A stretch of 64,000 bases of DNA from Ignavibacteria bacterium. GTDB taxonomy: Bacteria; Bacteroidota; Ignavibacteria; Tepidaquicellales; Tepidaquicellaceae. This document shows positions 56,907-64,000 of the stretch, in pieces; within the stretch, counting starts at the first letter, position 1, and every line of letters starts with the position of its first letter. The stretch is taken from positions 62,001 through 126,000 of the forward strand of contig JADJYU010000010.1 in NCBI GenBank assembly GCA_016719565.1, in the 5' to 3' direction. Below the pieces are notes generated by a model. The model was not told the DNA's origin. It saw only the letters and a program-made list of their open reading frames with translations, and made no database searches. The translations under genes and the position numbers were made by a program.

Positions 56907-57865
56907 GAAAACTCAGATTGTTGCTTGTTTTATTATTCTTTGTATTTTTATTTAAAGGATGCGATTTAGATGAGATAAAATCAGTTTCTACATCCGGTGA
57001 AATGAAAATTGCAGTTGATGAAAATATAGAACCTCTTATGAAAGCTGAAATTGAGGAATTTCAGAGATTGAATCAGGAAGCAATTGTGAAAATGATCTCC
57101 GCTCCAACCAATAATGTAATTGCAGATCTGCTGAACAAAGATGTTAAGTTTATAGTCTCAACCAGGAATCTTAATGCAGAAGAAAAAGCAATTGCAGAAA
57201 AAAACAAACTTGAGATTTCTGATTATCCGATTGCCGTTGACGGAATAGGGTTTATTGTGAATCTGAAAAATCCTGTATCAAGAGTTACTTCTGATGACCT
57301 AAAGAAGATACTTAACGGGGAATTCAAAAACTGGACGGATATAGTTTCACCTGATGAGGAACAGAATGTAAAATCTAAATCATATTTTAAACCTGCCAAC
57401 AGTAATGTAAAAGTATATATACAGCGGAAAAATTCTTCAACTCATGATTATGTGTTAGACAGTATTTTAAAGCAAACGCAATATGTAAATTCCGCTGTGA
57501 TCTGCTCCACTTCTTCACAAGTTATAAATTCAGTCAGAGAAAATGAAAATTCAGTCGGAGTAATAAATATGAACTGGCTGTCGACCGGAAATCACGACAC
57601 AATTGATTCTACAGTTAAGCCGCTTAGAGTTTCGAAAATCCGGGATAACGGAAGACAGGAAGATTATACTGAGTTTCATCAGGGACTTTTATATAATGGT
57701 ACTTATCCTTACCGCAGAACAATATATGCAATTACTTCTGAAATAGGAATCACTCTTGCTACCGGATTTATAATTTTTTTAACGAAGACAGACGGTCAGA
57801 AAATAGTTTTGAAGAACAGTCTGGTTCCTGTAAATCAGCCGATCAGAACTATTCAGATAGATTGA
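56903..57865 (+). CDS. PstS-like phosphate-binding-superfamily lipoprotein
   Basis: The 320-residue protein has the lipobox LFKGC (Cys20) and then a periplasmic-binding fold: GEMKIAVDENIEPLMKAEIE, YPIAVDGIGFIVNLKNPVSR, DLKKILNGEFKNWTDI, and NSVGVINMNWL. The phosphate-site Ser/Thr-Gly motifs of PstS are weak, so the ligand need not be phosphate. It is distinct from pstS at 50644. Its setting next to TonB and a TPR protein matches a conserved Bacteroidota arrangement of tonB, a PstS-like protein and a TPR protein. Confidence 0.78.
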   Translation: MRKLRLLLVLLFFVFLFKGCDLDEIKSVSTSGEMKIAVDENIEPLMKAEIEEFQRLNQEAIVKMISAPTNNVIADLLNKDVKFIVSTRNLNAEEKAIAEKNKLEISDYPIAVDGIGFIVNLKNPVSRVTSDDLKKILNGEFKNWTDIVSPDEEQNVKSKSYFKPANSNVKVYIQRKNSSTHDYVLDSILKQTQYVNSAVICSTSSQVINSVRENENSVGVINMNWLSTGNHDTIDSTVKPLRVSKIRDNGRQEDYTEFHQGLLYNGTYPYRRTIYAITSEIGITLATGFIIFLTKTDGQKIVLKNSLVPVNQPIRTIQID

Positions 57866-57904
57866 AGTTAAAGTATTATATTAAATTAAAATAAAAAAAA
57901 TAAT

Positions 57905-59341
57905 ATGAACACTATATTAAAAAGATCTCTGTTGTTTTTATTCCTTCTGATAATATCTTCTGATCTATATTCTAAAGGAGATATTGATGACGGAATTAAA
58001 GCTGCACAGAGAGGAGATTATGTCAAAGCTGTGGAATTATTAAAGAATTCAGTAAAATCTGAAGACAGCTATGATGGATATTACTATTACGGATTAGCTT
58101 TAATGAATACCGGTTCTTTAAAAGAAGCTGAGAAAAATCTTAATCTTGCATTAAAAAAAGATGATGAAGGAATCGGTGCGCTTACCACGATGGGTGATCT
58201 TTTCAGTTTAAAAAGAGATTATACCAAAGCTGATACTTATTACAAAAGAGCGCTGAAATCAGAACCTGAAAATGTGGACGTTTTACTTGCCCGTGCGAAA
58301 AATTTTAACAAAGCCGGTAAAGTGGATGATGCTATTACTGCATTAACTCTTGCCACTACTATTTCAAAAGAAAATCCGAAAGTTTATGTTGGTCTCGGAG
58401 ATTCATATTATTACAGAAGAGCGTACAAACCTGCCATTGATAATTATAATCTTGCATTGAAAATCGATAAAAATAATGCCGGTGCTTATTATGGTTTAGG
58501 GCAGGTAGAATTTAAAAATAAGAATTATAATGAGGCTCTTGATTATTATCAGAAATCAATAAGTGCAAATCCAAATTTTGCAGATGCATATCTCGAAAAG
58601 GGGAGATTGCTTTATTTCAATGAAAATTATGACGAAGCTATGAAGTCGTTTGAAAAATATTCGACACTAAAGCCCGGTTCATTAGATGGAGAAAGCTATA
58701 TTGCAAAAACATTATACGGTCAGAAAAAATATGATGAAGCAATTCTTAAACTCCAGGATGTAATAGATAATAATCCTTCAGAAGACCTGTCTTCAGCTTA
58801 TAAATACATGGCTTATGTATATCATGATAAAGAGGAATATGATAAAGCGCTTGATTATTTTTCAAAAGTAGATAAAGATTTTATAGATCTTGAAGATCAT
58901 ATCATGCTTGCTAAAATCTACTAAAGAAAAAATCAGTTTGGTAAGGCATATGAAAATATTAATCTTGCAATAAATCATGACAGTCTTGATGACAATAATT
59001 TTTATCAGCTCGGTATTATTCAGTTTAATGAAAAAAAGTATGAAGAGTCAATAATAAGTTTTGACAGAGCGATCGAACTCGGTTCAAAGCAGCTTGCCGC
59101 TTATGTTTATAAAGGACTTAGTTATTATTCACTTCAAAAATACGAAGATGCTTTAAAACAATTTGATGATGCAAATGCACTGGACAATTCTTATCTCCAG
59201 TCATGGTTATGGAAAGCGAGAACGGAAGTGGCTCTTGGAAATTTAGATGCAGCAAGAAACAGTTATCAGAAAGTTCTGGATATTGAGCCGACAAATACAA
59301 GCGCTAAGGAAGATCTGGAATTGCTTGATAAGAAACAATAG
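57905..59341 (+). pseudogene. Exported TPR-repeat protein, interrupted by an in-frame TAA
   Basis: A signal peptide (RSLLFLFLLIISSDLYS) is followed by about 11 tetratricopeptide units (e.g. YYYYGLALMNTGSLKEAEKN, AGAYYGLGQVEFKNKNYNEA). At 58922-58924 the codon after LAKIY is TAA, yet the same frame continues without a break into QFGKAYENINLAINHDSL and more TPR units to the TAG at 59341. The full product would be about 478 residues. The stop falls within a helix pair, so the first half alone ends mid-repeat. Base substitution, sequencing error or readthrough are possible. A terminator follows. Confidence 0.8.
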
Positions 59342-59374
59342 TAAATTTAAATTCTGAATATAATTAGTTAAATT

Positions 59375-59400
59375 AATGCGGTCTTTTGACCGCATTTTTT
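59375..59400 (+). terminator. Rho-independent terminator after the TPR gene
   Basis: AATGCGGTC (59375-59383) pairs perfectly with GACCGCATT (59388-59396) around TTTT, followed by a T-run. It ends the tonB-to-TPR gene group. Confidence 0.9.
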
Positions 59401-59413
59401 ATAAAATATTTTG

Positions 59414-60790
59414 ATGGATAAAATAATAAACTATATAGAAAGCAATAAGGATAAATACATTGAGGATCTGAAAGTATTTTTGAGAATTCCCTCCGTCAGT
59501 ACAAATCCTGAAAATAAAAATGATGTCAGAGACTGTGCAGAATATGTAGAGAAACAATTGAGATCAATAGGATTGGAAAACATATCAATTTATGAAACTC
59601 CGGGACATCCAATTGTTTACGGCGACTGGCTTAATGCGGGTGATGATAAACCAACAATTCTGATATACGGACATTATGACGTTCAGCCTGTGGATCCTCT
59701 CAATCTCTGGACAGATCCTCCGTTTGAACCTACTGTAAGAGACGGGAATATCTATGCAAGAGGTTCTGCTGATGATAAAGGGCAGGTATTTATACATATG
59801 AAAAGTATAGAAGCGCATCTTTTAAATAACGGAAAACTTCCTGTAAACATAAAATTTTTAATAGAAGGTGAAGAAGAGATCGGTAGCGTGAATCTCGATG
59901 AGTTCATTGCAAAAAATAAGACTTTGCTGAAATGCGATTATGTGGTTGTATCAGATTCAGCTATGTTTGACTATGACGTTCCTTCGATATGTTACGGTCT
60001 GCGCGGACTTGCATACATGCAGGTGGAAGTGACAGGACCAAACCGTGATCTTCATTCCGGATCTTTCGGTGGTGCTGTGAATAATCCTATTAATGCTCTT
60101 GCGCATATAATTGTTAACTTGAAAGATGATAAAGGCAAAATTTTAATTGACGGATTTTATGATGACGTGCTTAAATTGTCAGATAAGGAAAGAGAAGAGT
60201 TTAAAAAGCTTCCTTTTAATGAAGAGAAATATATGGAAGAGCTTGAGATCAGCGAATTATTCGGTGAGGAAGGTTATACAACTCTTGAAAGAGCTTCTGC
60301 AAGGCCTACACTTGATTGTAACGGTATATGGGGGGGATTTCAGGGTGAAGGCGCAAAGACAGTTCTTCCTTCTCATGCAGGCGCAAAAATTTCCATGAGA
60401 CTTGTTCCCAATCAGGAACCTGAAAAAATTGAAAAATTATTTACTGATTATGTTAATAAAATTTCACCGGATTCAGTAAAAGTAAAAGTAATATCACTAC
60501 ACGGAGGCAAAGGAGCAATCACGCCTATCGATTCTCCAGCTATTGACGCTGCAGTGGAAGCGCTCCGGTTAGGATTCGGTAAAACTCCTGTATTTACAAG
60601 AGAAGGCGGATCAATTCCGGTTGTTAATACTTTTCAGACACTGCTCGAAGCTGATACAATTCTTCTTGGATTCGGACTTCCTGATGAAAATGCGCATTCT
60701 CCTGATGAACATTTAAATTTAAGTAATTTTCAGAGAGGCATATTAAGCGTTGCTCATTATTTCAATGAATTATCAAAAATTAAAAAATAA
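59414..60790 (+). CDS. M20 family metallopeptidase (dipeptidase)
   Basis: The ATG at 59414 is used, one codon inside a TTG ATG pair. The 458-residue enzyme shows YGHYDVQPVDP (first metal His, near residue 86), GSADDKGQV (bridging Asp), IEGEEEIGS (catalytic and metal Glu, near 150-155), and SDSAMFDYDVPSICYGLRGL. The lid domain DLHSGSFGGAVNNP and the C-terminal DENAHSPDEHL metal His are also present. This is the DapE/ArgE-like dipeptidase group acting on di- and tripeptides. It is cytosolic and intact. Confidence 0.92.
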   Translation: MDKIINYIESNKDKYIEDLKVFLRIPSVSTNPENKNDVRDCAEYVEKQLRSIGLENISIYETPGHPIVYGDWLNAGDDKPTILIYGHYDVQPVDPLNLWTDPPFEPTVRDGNIYARGSADDKGQVFIHMKSIEAHLLNNGKLPVNIKFLIEGEEEIGSVNLDEFIAKNKTLLKCDYVVVSDSAMFDYDVPSICYGLRGLAYMQVEVTGPNRDLHSGSFGGAVNNPINALAHIIVNLKDDKGKILIDGFYDDVLKLSDKEREEFKKLPFNEEKYMEELEISELFGEEGYTTLERASARPTLDCNGIWGGFQGEGAKTVLPSHAGAKISMRLVPNQEPEKIEKLFTDYVNKISPDSVKVKVISLHGGKGAITPIDSPAIDAAVEALRLGFGKTPVFTREGGSIPVVNTFQTLLEADTILLGFGLPDENAHSPDEHLNLSNFQRGILSVAHYFNELSKIKK

Positions 60791-60795
60791 TTTTA

Positions 60796-61146
60796 ATGGC
60801 AAAAACAAAACAGCAAAATTTACAGGCGATAAAATCAAAGAAACAAAAAAGAGACCAAAGTCATCTGCATTTTGCTATGACTGCAAAAAATTATTATATC
60901 ATCGGTGCAGGTATATTTCTAATAATTCTGGGATACATTCTTATGAATGAAAATTCCGTTTCCGGATTTTTACCAACTACGATTGCGCCACTTCTGCTTA
61001 TTGCAGGATATTGTGTGGTGATCCCGGTGGGAATTCTTTACAAAGGAAAAGAATTAGCTACTGAGGAAACAGTAACAGAAACTCATAAGCCGGAAAGTAA
61101 AAGTAATGTTACTTCTTCTTCAACTTCAAATGTGAAGACAGCTTAG
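60796..61146 (+). CDS. Small membrane protein, DUF3098-like
   Basis: This 116-residue protein has a basic N-terminus (KSKKQKRDQSHLHFAMTAKN), two membrane helices (YYIIGAGIFLIILGYILMNE, and TIAPLLLIAGYCVVIPVGIL), and a Ser/Thr-rich tail. The AKNYYIIGAGIFLIILGYIL pattern resembles DUF3098 of Bacteroidota. Function unknown. It starts 6 bases after the peptidase stop and is followed by tmRNA. Confidence 0.6.
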   Translation: MAKTKQQNLQAIKSKKQKRDQSHLHFAMTAKNYYIIGAGIFLIILGYILMNENSVSGFLPTTIAPLLLIAGYCVVIPVGILYKGKELATEETVTETHKPESKSNVTSSSTSNVKTA

Positions 61147-61171
61147 TAAAAAAAATGTTCTTTAAAATTTC

Positions 61172-61531
61172 GGGAATGCAACGGTTTCGACGGGAAGAAA
61201 GATGTTTAGAACTGCATTTAGTGTTGCTGCTACCACTTTAAAAAAGTAGAAAACAATAAAAAACAACAACGTAGAAAACAACTACGCAATGGCTGCTTAA
61301 TTTAAGCAACCTCTCTTTGAGAGTTCCCGCTTATCGGGATTTTTGAAGTGATCATTTAGATAAGATAGTCCCGGATGATTTCTGAGCGTACGGGATGAAA
61401 CTAAATCAGGATAGCAATTTAACCGGTCAGTCTTTCGAAAGGTGAATTGTAAAACTTACAGGTAAAGACTAAAAATGTAGAAGTTTTAATGGTCTTCTTT
61501 TCGGACCCGAGTTCGACTCTCGGCATTTCCA
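61172..61531 (+). ncRNA. ssrA: Transfer-messenger RNA (tmRNA)
   Basis: The 5' end GGGAATGCAACGGTTTCGAC and the 3' end TTCGACTCTCGGCATTTCC pair as a tRNA-like acceptor stem (GGGAATGC with GCATTTCC). The T-arm GAGTTCGACTC is present. The coding section at about 61269-61310 ends GAA AAC AAC TAC GCA ATG GCT GCT TAA, giving a degradation tag ending in ENNYAMAA. The resume codon is not certain. The CCA end is not encoded (ACTTT follows the discriminator base). It rescues stalled ribosomes with SmpB. A terminator follows. Confidence 0.95.
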
Positions 61532-61533
61532 CT

Positions 61534-62507
61534 TTAAATCAAGGGAAGTATTTTATGAATTTTTTCTGAAATGCTTCCCGTTTTTATTCCTTCCATATTA
61601 TTTTCATTTCCCGAAAATACCACTTCATTTATATCAGACAGCGGTCTGAATTTTCATAATTCCATTTAACGTTTGAATAAATTGCAACTATGGGTTTGTT
61701 GAATGCGGAACAAACATGCACGGCAGAAGTATCCGGTGTAATTACAAGATCACATAATTTTATTACAGCTGCAAATTCAAAAAAACTTTCGGTTCGAATC
61801 TGATGAATATTATATGTTTCACATCTATTAATTATTATATCAATTTCATTTTGATCATTCACAAGCCCTGTAATTAATACATTACAATCCCGGTCTAATT
61901 TCAATTCACCAATAACTTCAATCCACATATCAGCGCTAAGTTGGCGGATTTCGCTTCCTGCAGAAAAGTTTATTAGAATATTTTTTAACCCTTTAAATTT
62001 ACTAAGCTTCTCCTCCGCTGTTTTACGGACTGTATCAGGAATTGTAAGTTCAGGTTTTATATTTTTGCTGAAAATTTCATTTGAGTTATTAAAGAAGTTT
62101 AGCGGAGATAAATTGATATCAATAGCATGACTTCCTAAAGTATAATTGTTTAATGTTTCAGAAAATACCCGGACATCATAATTGAATCCCAGCGATCTTT
62201 CAGGTTTGATATTTTTGACGAGCATATTAGATGTGCTCGAATACATATTTTTTGTATCGATCCAGTAATCTATATGAGATGACTTTAGTGATATAAATGA
62301 TTTTAATGCGGAAAAATCCTTTTTGAATTTAATGACTTTATCTACTGAAGAATGAAGCTCAGGTATGAAATAATTTTTTTCCGAAGCAAGAACCGTGAGT
62401 TCATACTCCGGAAAAATATTCTTGATGCGTGAAAAAAGGGGAGTAGTCAGTATCATATCTCCTATCTTACCGATCTGAACAACTACTATCGAATTATTTT
62501 TATTCAA
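61534..62507 (-). CDS. Glycosyltransferase family 9 (heptosyltransferase-like), frameshift near the 3' end
   Basis: The uninterrupted frame gives 292 residues: VVVQIGKIGDMILTTPLFSR (GT-B N-lobe start), LINFSAGSEIRQLSADMWIE, VITPDTSAVHVCSAFNKPIV (the D-T-A/S-x-x-H-x-A/C donor-site motif). It stops abruptly at NYENSDRCLI. One A restored in the run at 61651-61654 lets it continue as KFRPLSDINEVVFSGNEN, then SISEKIHKILPLI, to the TAA at 61534-61536, giving about 324 residues, normal for the family. Members add heptose or similar sugars to LPS core or surface glycans. The corrected end meets tmRNA tail-to-tail within 3 bases. Confidence 0.85.
61543..61585 (+). terminator. Terminator of tmRNA, overlapping the end of the convergent glycosyltransferase gene
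   Basis: GGGAAGTATTTT (61543-61554) pairs with GAAATGCTTCCC (61568-61579) as a 12-bp stem with two G-U pairs, followed by GTTTTTATT. On the other strand this DNA is the frame-corrected C-terminal coding end of the glycosyltransferase gene. Confidence 0.8.
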
Positions 62508-62516
62508 AACAGCAGT

Positions 62517-64000
62517 CTACTTCTTCAGCTTCTTAGATCCTTTTTGCGATGCATTACCATTCTTACTCTCAATTACAGTGGCTTTAACTGTTTTCATTCC
62601 GTCTTCGGTATTCTCTTCTTTTTTCTTTGTGTACCATTGCTGAATAATTGTGAATAAGTTAAAAGAGAAATAATAAAGATTCAGTCCGGATGGAAAACTA
62701 AAAAACAAAAGCGTAAGCATTATCGGCATTATATATACAAGCGCTTTCTGTTTCGGATCTGTCATAGTCATCTTTTGCTGTATGAACATTGTTATACCCA
62801 TCAGTACTGCAATCCCCGAGATCTCATTAATACCGAACAGCGGGATCTTGAAAGGAAGCGTAAATATAACATCAGGCGCGGAAAGGTCTTTTATCCAGAG
62901 AAAGCTTGCATGTCTTAATTCAATAGTCGAATTAAAAACTCCAAAAAGTGCATAGAGAATAGGCAGCTGCAAAAGCATTGGCAGACATCCTCCGGCGGGA
63001 TTTATTTTTTCTTCCTTATACAGCTTCATGATCTGCTGATTTGCTTTTACAGGGTCATCCTTATATTTTTCCCTTATTGCCGTGATCTTTGGATTTACCT
63101 GAGAGAGTTTCTTCATTGAATTCATCTGTGTCTTTGTCAGCGGATTCAATACTATCTTCAGCAACAGCGCAAATAAAATAATTACAAGTCCCCAGCTCGG
63201 TATGAAAGAGTGTAAAAATAAAAAGACAGGCAGTATCATGTACTGAGCGATCGGTCTGACAATAAAATCAAGAGAAAATCTTAAAGTCTTTTCAAGCTCG
63301 AGTGAATATGATTTTAAAAGACTGTAATCAAGAGGAGTAATTAATATTTTAAAAGTTGAATTCTCAAGTCCTGGATTTTTAATATCCATCTTCACCGCTA
63401 TGGAATAGTTTTCCAGAGTACCCTGATCCTTCAGGTTCTCTTTATAACCTGAGAGATATGCACCGTCACCTTTTCTGCTTTCCGGAATTATGAACAGACC
63501 GAAATATTTCGTTCTCATACTGACATAGTCGGTATTTCCGTTCAGATCTTCCTTGTATGATTCCTGAACATCTGTTGCGTCAATGTATTCGAGCTCTCCG
63601 CCCATATGCGCTGAAGCTTCTGCAAAAGTCGCTTCCTGATCGCTTCTGAATTCAGACATATTAAGAGACGATTCCCAGACGACCTGATATTTATTATCTG
63701 AAATATATTTACCCGGATTAATAAATTCATAGTTCACGTCAAAATCATATTTATCAGGATGGAAGCTGTATGTCTTAATAATTTTTTCAGTACTGTCGTC
63801 TGAGATGACAAGAGTAAATTTCAGTTTAAATGTACCATCTTTGCTTACTTCAACTTTTTGATTATTTTCATAATCAGATGTGAACACAAAATCTCTTGTA
63901 TTAACCGATCTGCCCTCTTTGGAAGTGAATAGTAAATGTAACTCTTTACCTTTCTTCCAGTCCACAAGCTGAAGCGGTTTTTTCTCCCAGGTCTCGGTAT
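62517..64000 (-). CDS. yidC: Membrane protein insertase YidC, C-terminal portion, cut by the window edge
   Basis: The frame is open past the right edge, so the GTG at 63965 is not the true start. The first 220 residues seen belong to the periplasmic domain of Gram-negative YidC (YKEDLNGNTDYVSMRTKYFG, and LDYSLLKSYSLELEKTL). The insertase core follows: WGLVIILFALLLKIVLNPLT, MNSMKKLSQVNPKITAIREK, NPAGGCLPMLLQLPILYALF, FPSGLNLYYFSFNLFTIIQQ. The tail is Lys-rich (GSKKLKK), a ribosome-contact feature. YidC inserts and folds inner-membrane proteins, alone or with Sec. The glycosyltransferase gene starts 9 bases after its stop. Confidence 0.93.
   Translation of the reverse strand, partial: TETWEKKPLQLVDWKKGKELHLLFTSKEGRSVNTRDFVFTSDYENNQKVEVSKDGTFKLKFTLVISDDSTEKIIKTYSFHPDKYDFDVNYEFINPGKYISDNKYQVVWESSLNMSEFRSDQEATFAEASAHMGGELEYIDATDVQESYKEDLNGNTDYVSMRTKYFGLFIIPESRKGDGAYLSGYKENLKDQGTLENYSIAVKMDIKNPGLENSTFKILITPLDYSLLKSYSLELEKTLRFSLDFIVRPIAQYMILPVFLFLHSFIPSWGLVIILFALLLKIVLNPLTKTQMNSMKKLSQVNPKITAIREKYKDDPVKANQQIMKLYKEEKINPAGGCLPMLLQLPILYALFGVFNSTIELRHASFLWIKDLSAPDVIFTLPFKIPLFGINEISGIAVLMGITMFIQQKMTMTDPKQKALVYIMPIMLTLLFFSFPSGLNLYYFSFNLFTIIQQWYTKKKEENTEDGMKTVKATVIESKNGNASQKGSKKLKK

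Overview
The window (about 36% G+C by eye) looks like the chromosome of a member of the Bacteroidota/Chlorobiota/Ignavibacteriota group, most likely Ignavibacteria-like. The evidence is the many secreted proteins ending in a type IX secretion (T9SS) sorting domain with the core NYPNPFNPST, a C25 peptidase resembling PorU, an 11-subunit nuo operon, 2-oxoacid:ferredoxin oxidoreductases, promoters of the TTTG-N19-TAnnTTTG type, and many TTG or GTG starts without a clear Shine-Dalgarno. The taxonomy is inferred from these features only.

Layout. 1-4.9 kb: pyruvate:ferredoxin oxidoreductase (nifJ, cut by the left edge) divergent from korAB. 5-15 kb: nuoABCDHIJKLMN on the minus strand without nuoEFG; nuoL, nuoM and nuoN are each broken. 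15.4-31.3 kb: secreted and surface proteins (T9SS clients, a 16-repeat SBBP protein with a dockerin-like end, a large C25 peptidase). Inside this block, 17.2-19.5 kb is a non-coding accessory patch: an 819-bp array of 21-base units, a fragment of a T9SS tail, a REP-associated tyrosine transposase (RAYT) flanked by inverted REP palindromes with a local 200-bp duplication, and an Rhs fragment. 31.3-45.4 kb: housekeeping genes (tsaD, ettA, a lytic transglycosylase, an aminotransferase, an HNH nuclease, an aldehyde dehydrogenase), a second stand-alone NuoM and a DUF445 protein. 46.4-49.2 kb: two tandem paralogues of a T9SS choice-of-anchor B protein whose third copy is at 24.9 kb. 50.6-54.4 kb: pstSCAB. 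54.5-59.3 kb: an L,D-transpeptidase, then TonB, a small membrane protein, a PstS-like lipoprotein and a TPR protein. 59.4-64 kb: an M20 peptidase, a DUF3098-like protein, tmRNA, a family 9 glycosyltransferase and yidC (cut by the right edge).

Functionally, the first 15 kb links ferredoxin-dependent 2-oxoacid metabolism to a complex I that lacks its NADH module, so reduced ferredoxin is a plausible electron donor. The secreted block pairs T9SS substrates with a candidate sortase.

Caution: at least eight genes carry a frameshift, a nonsense codon or no usable start codon, and several lesions sit in short homopolymers. nuoN and tsaD also lack internal segments. Assembly error is the simplest explanation for many of these, and reads should be checked before any is called a pseudogene. 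The most unusual structure is the 21-base-period array, which keeps its register for 39 units with no indel although no reading frame spans it.
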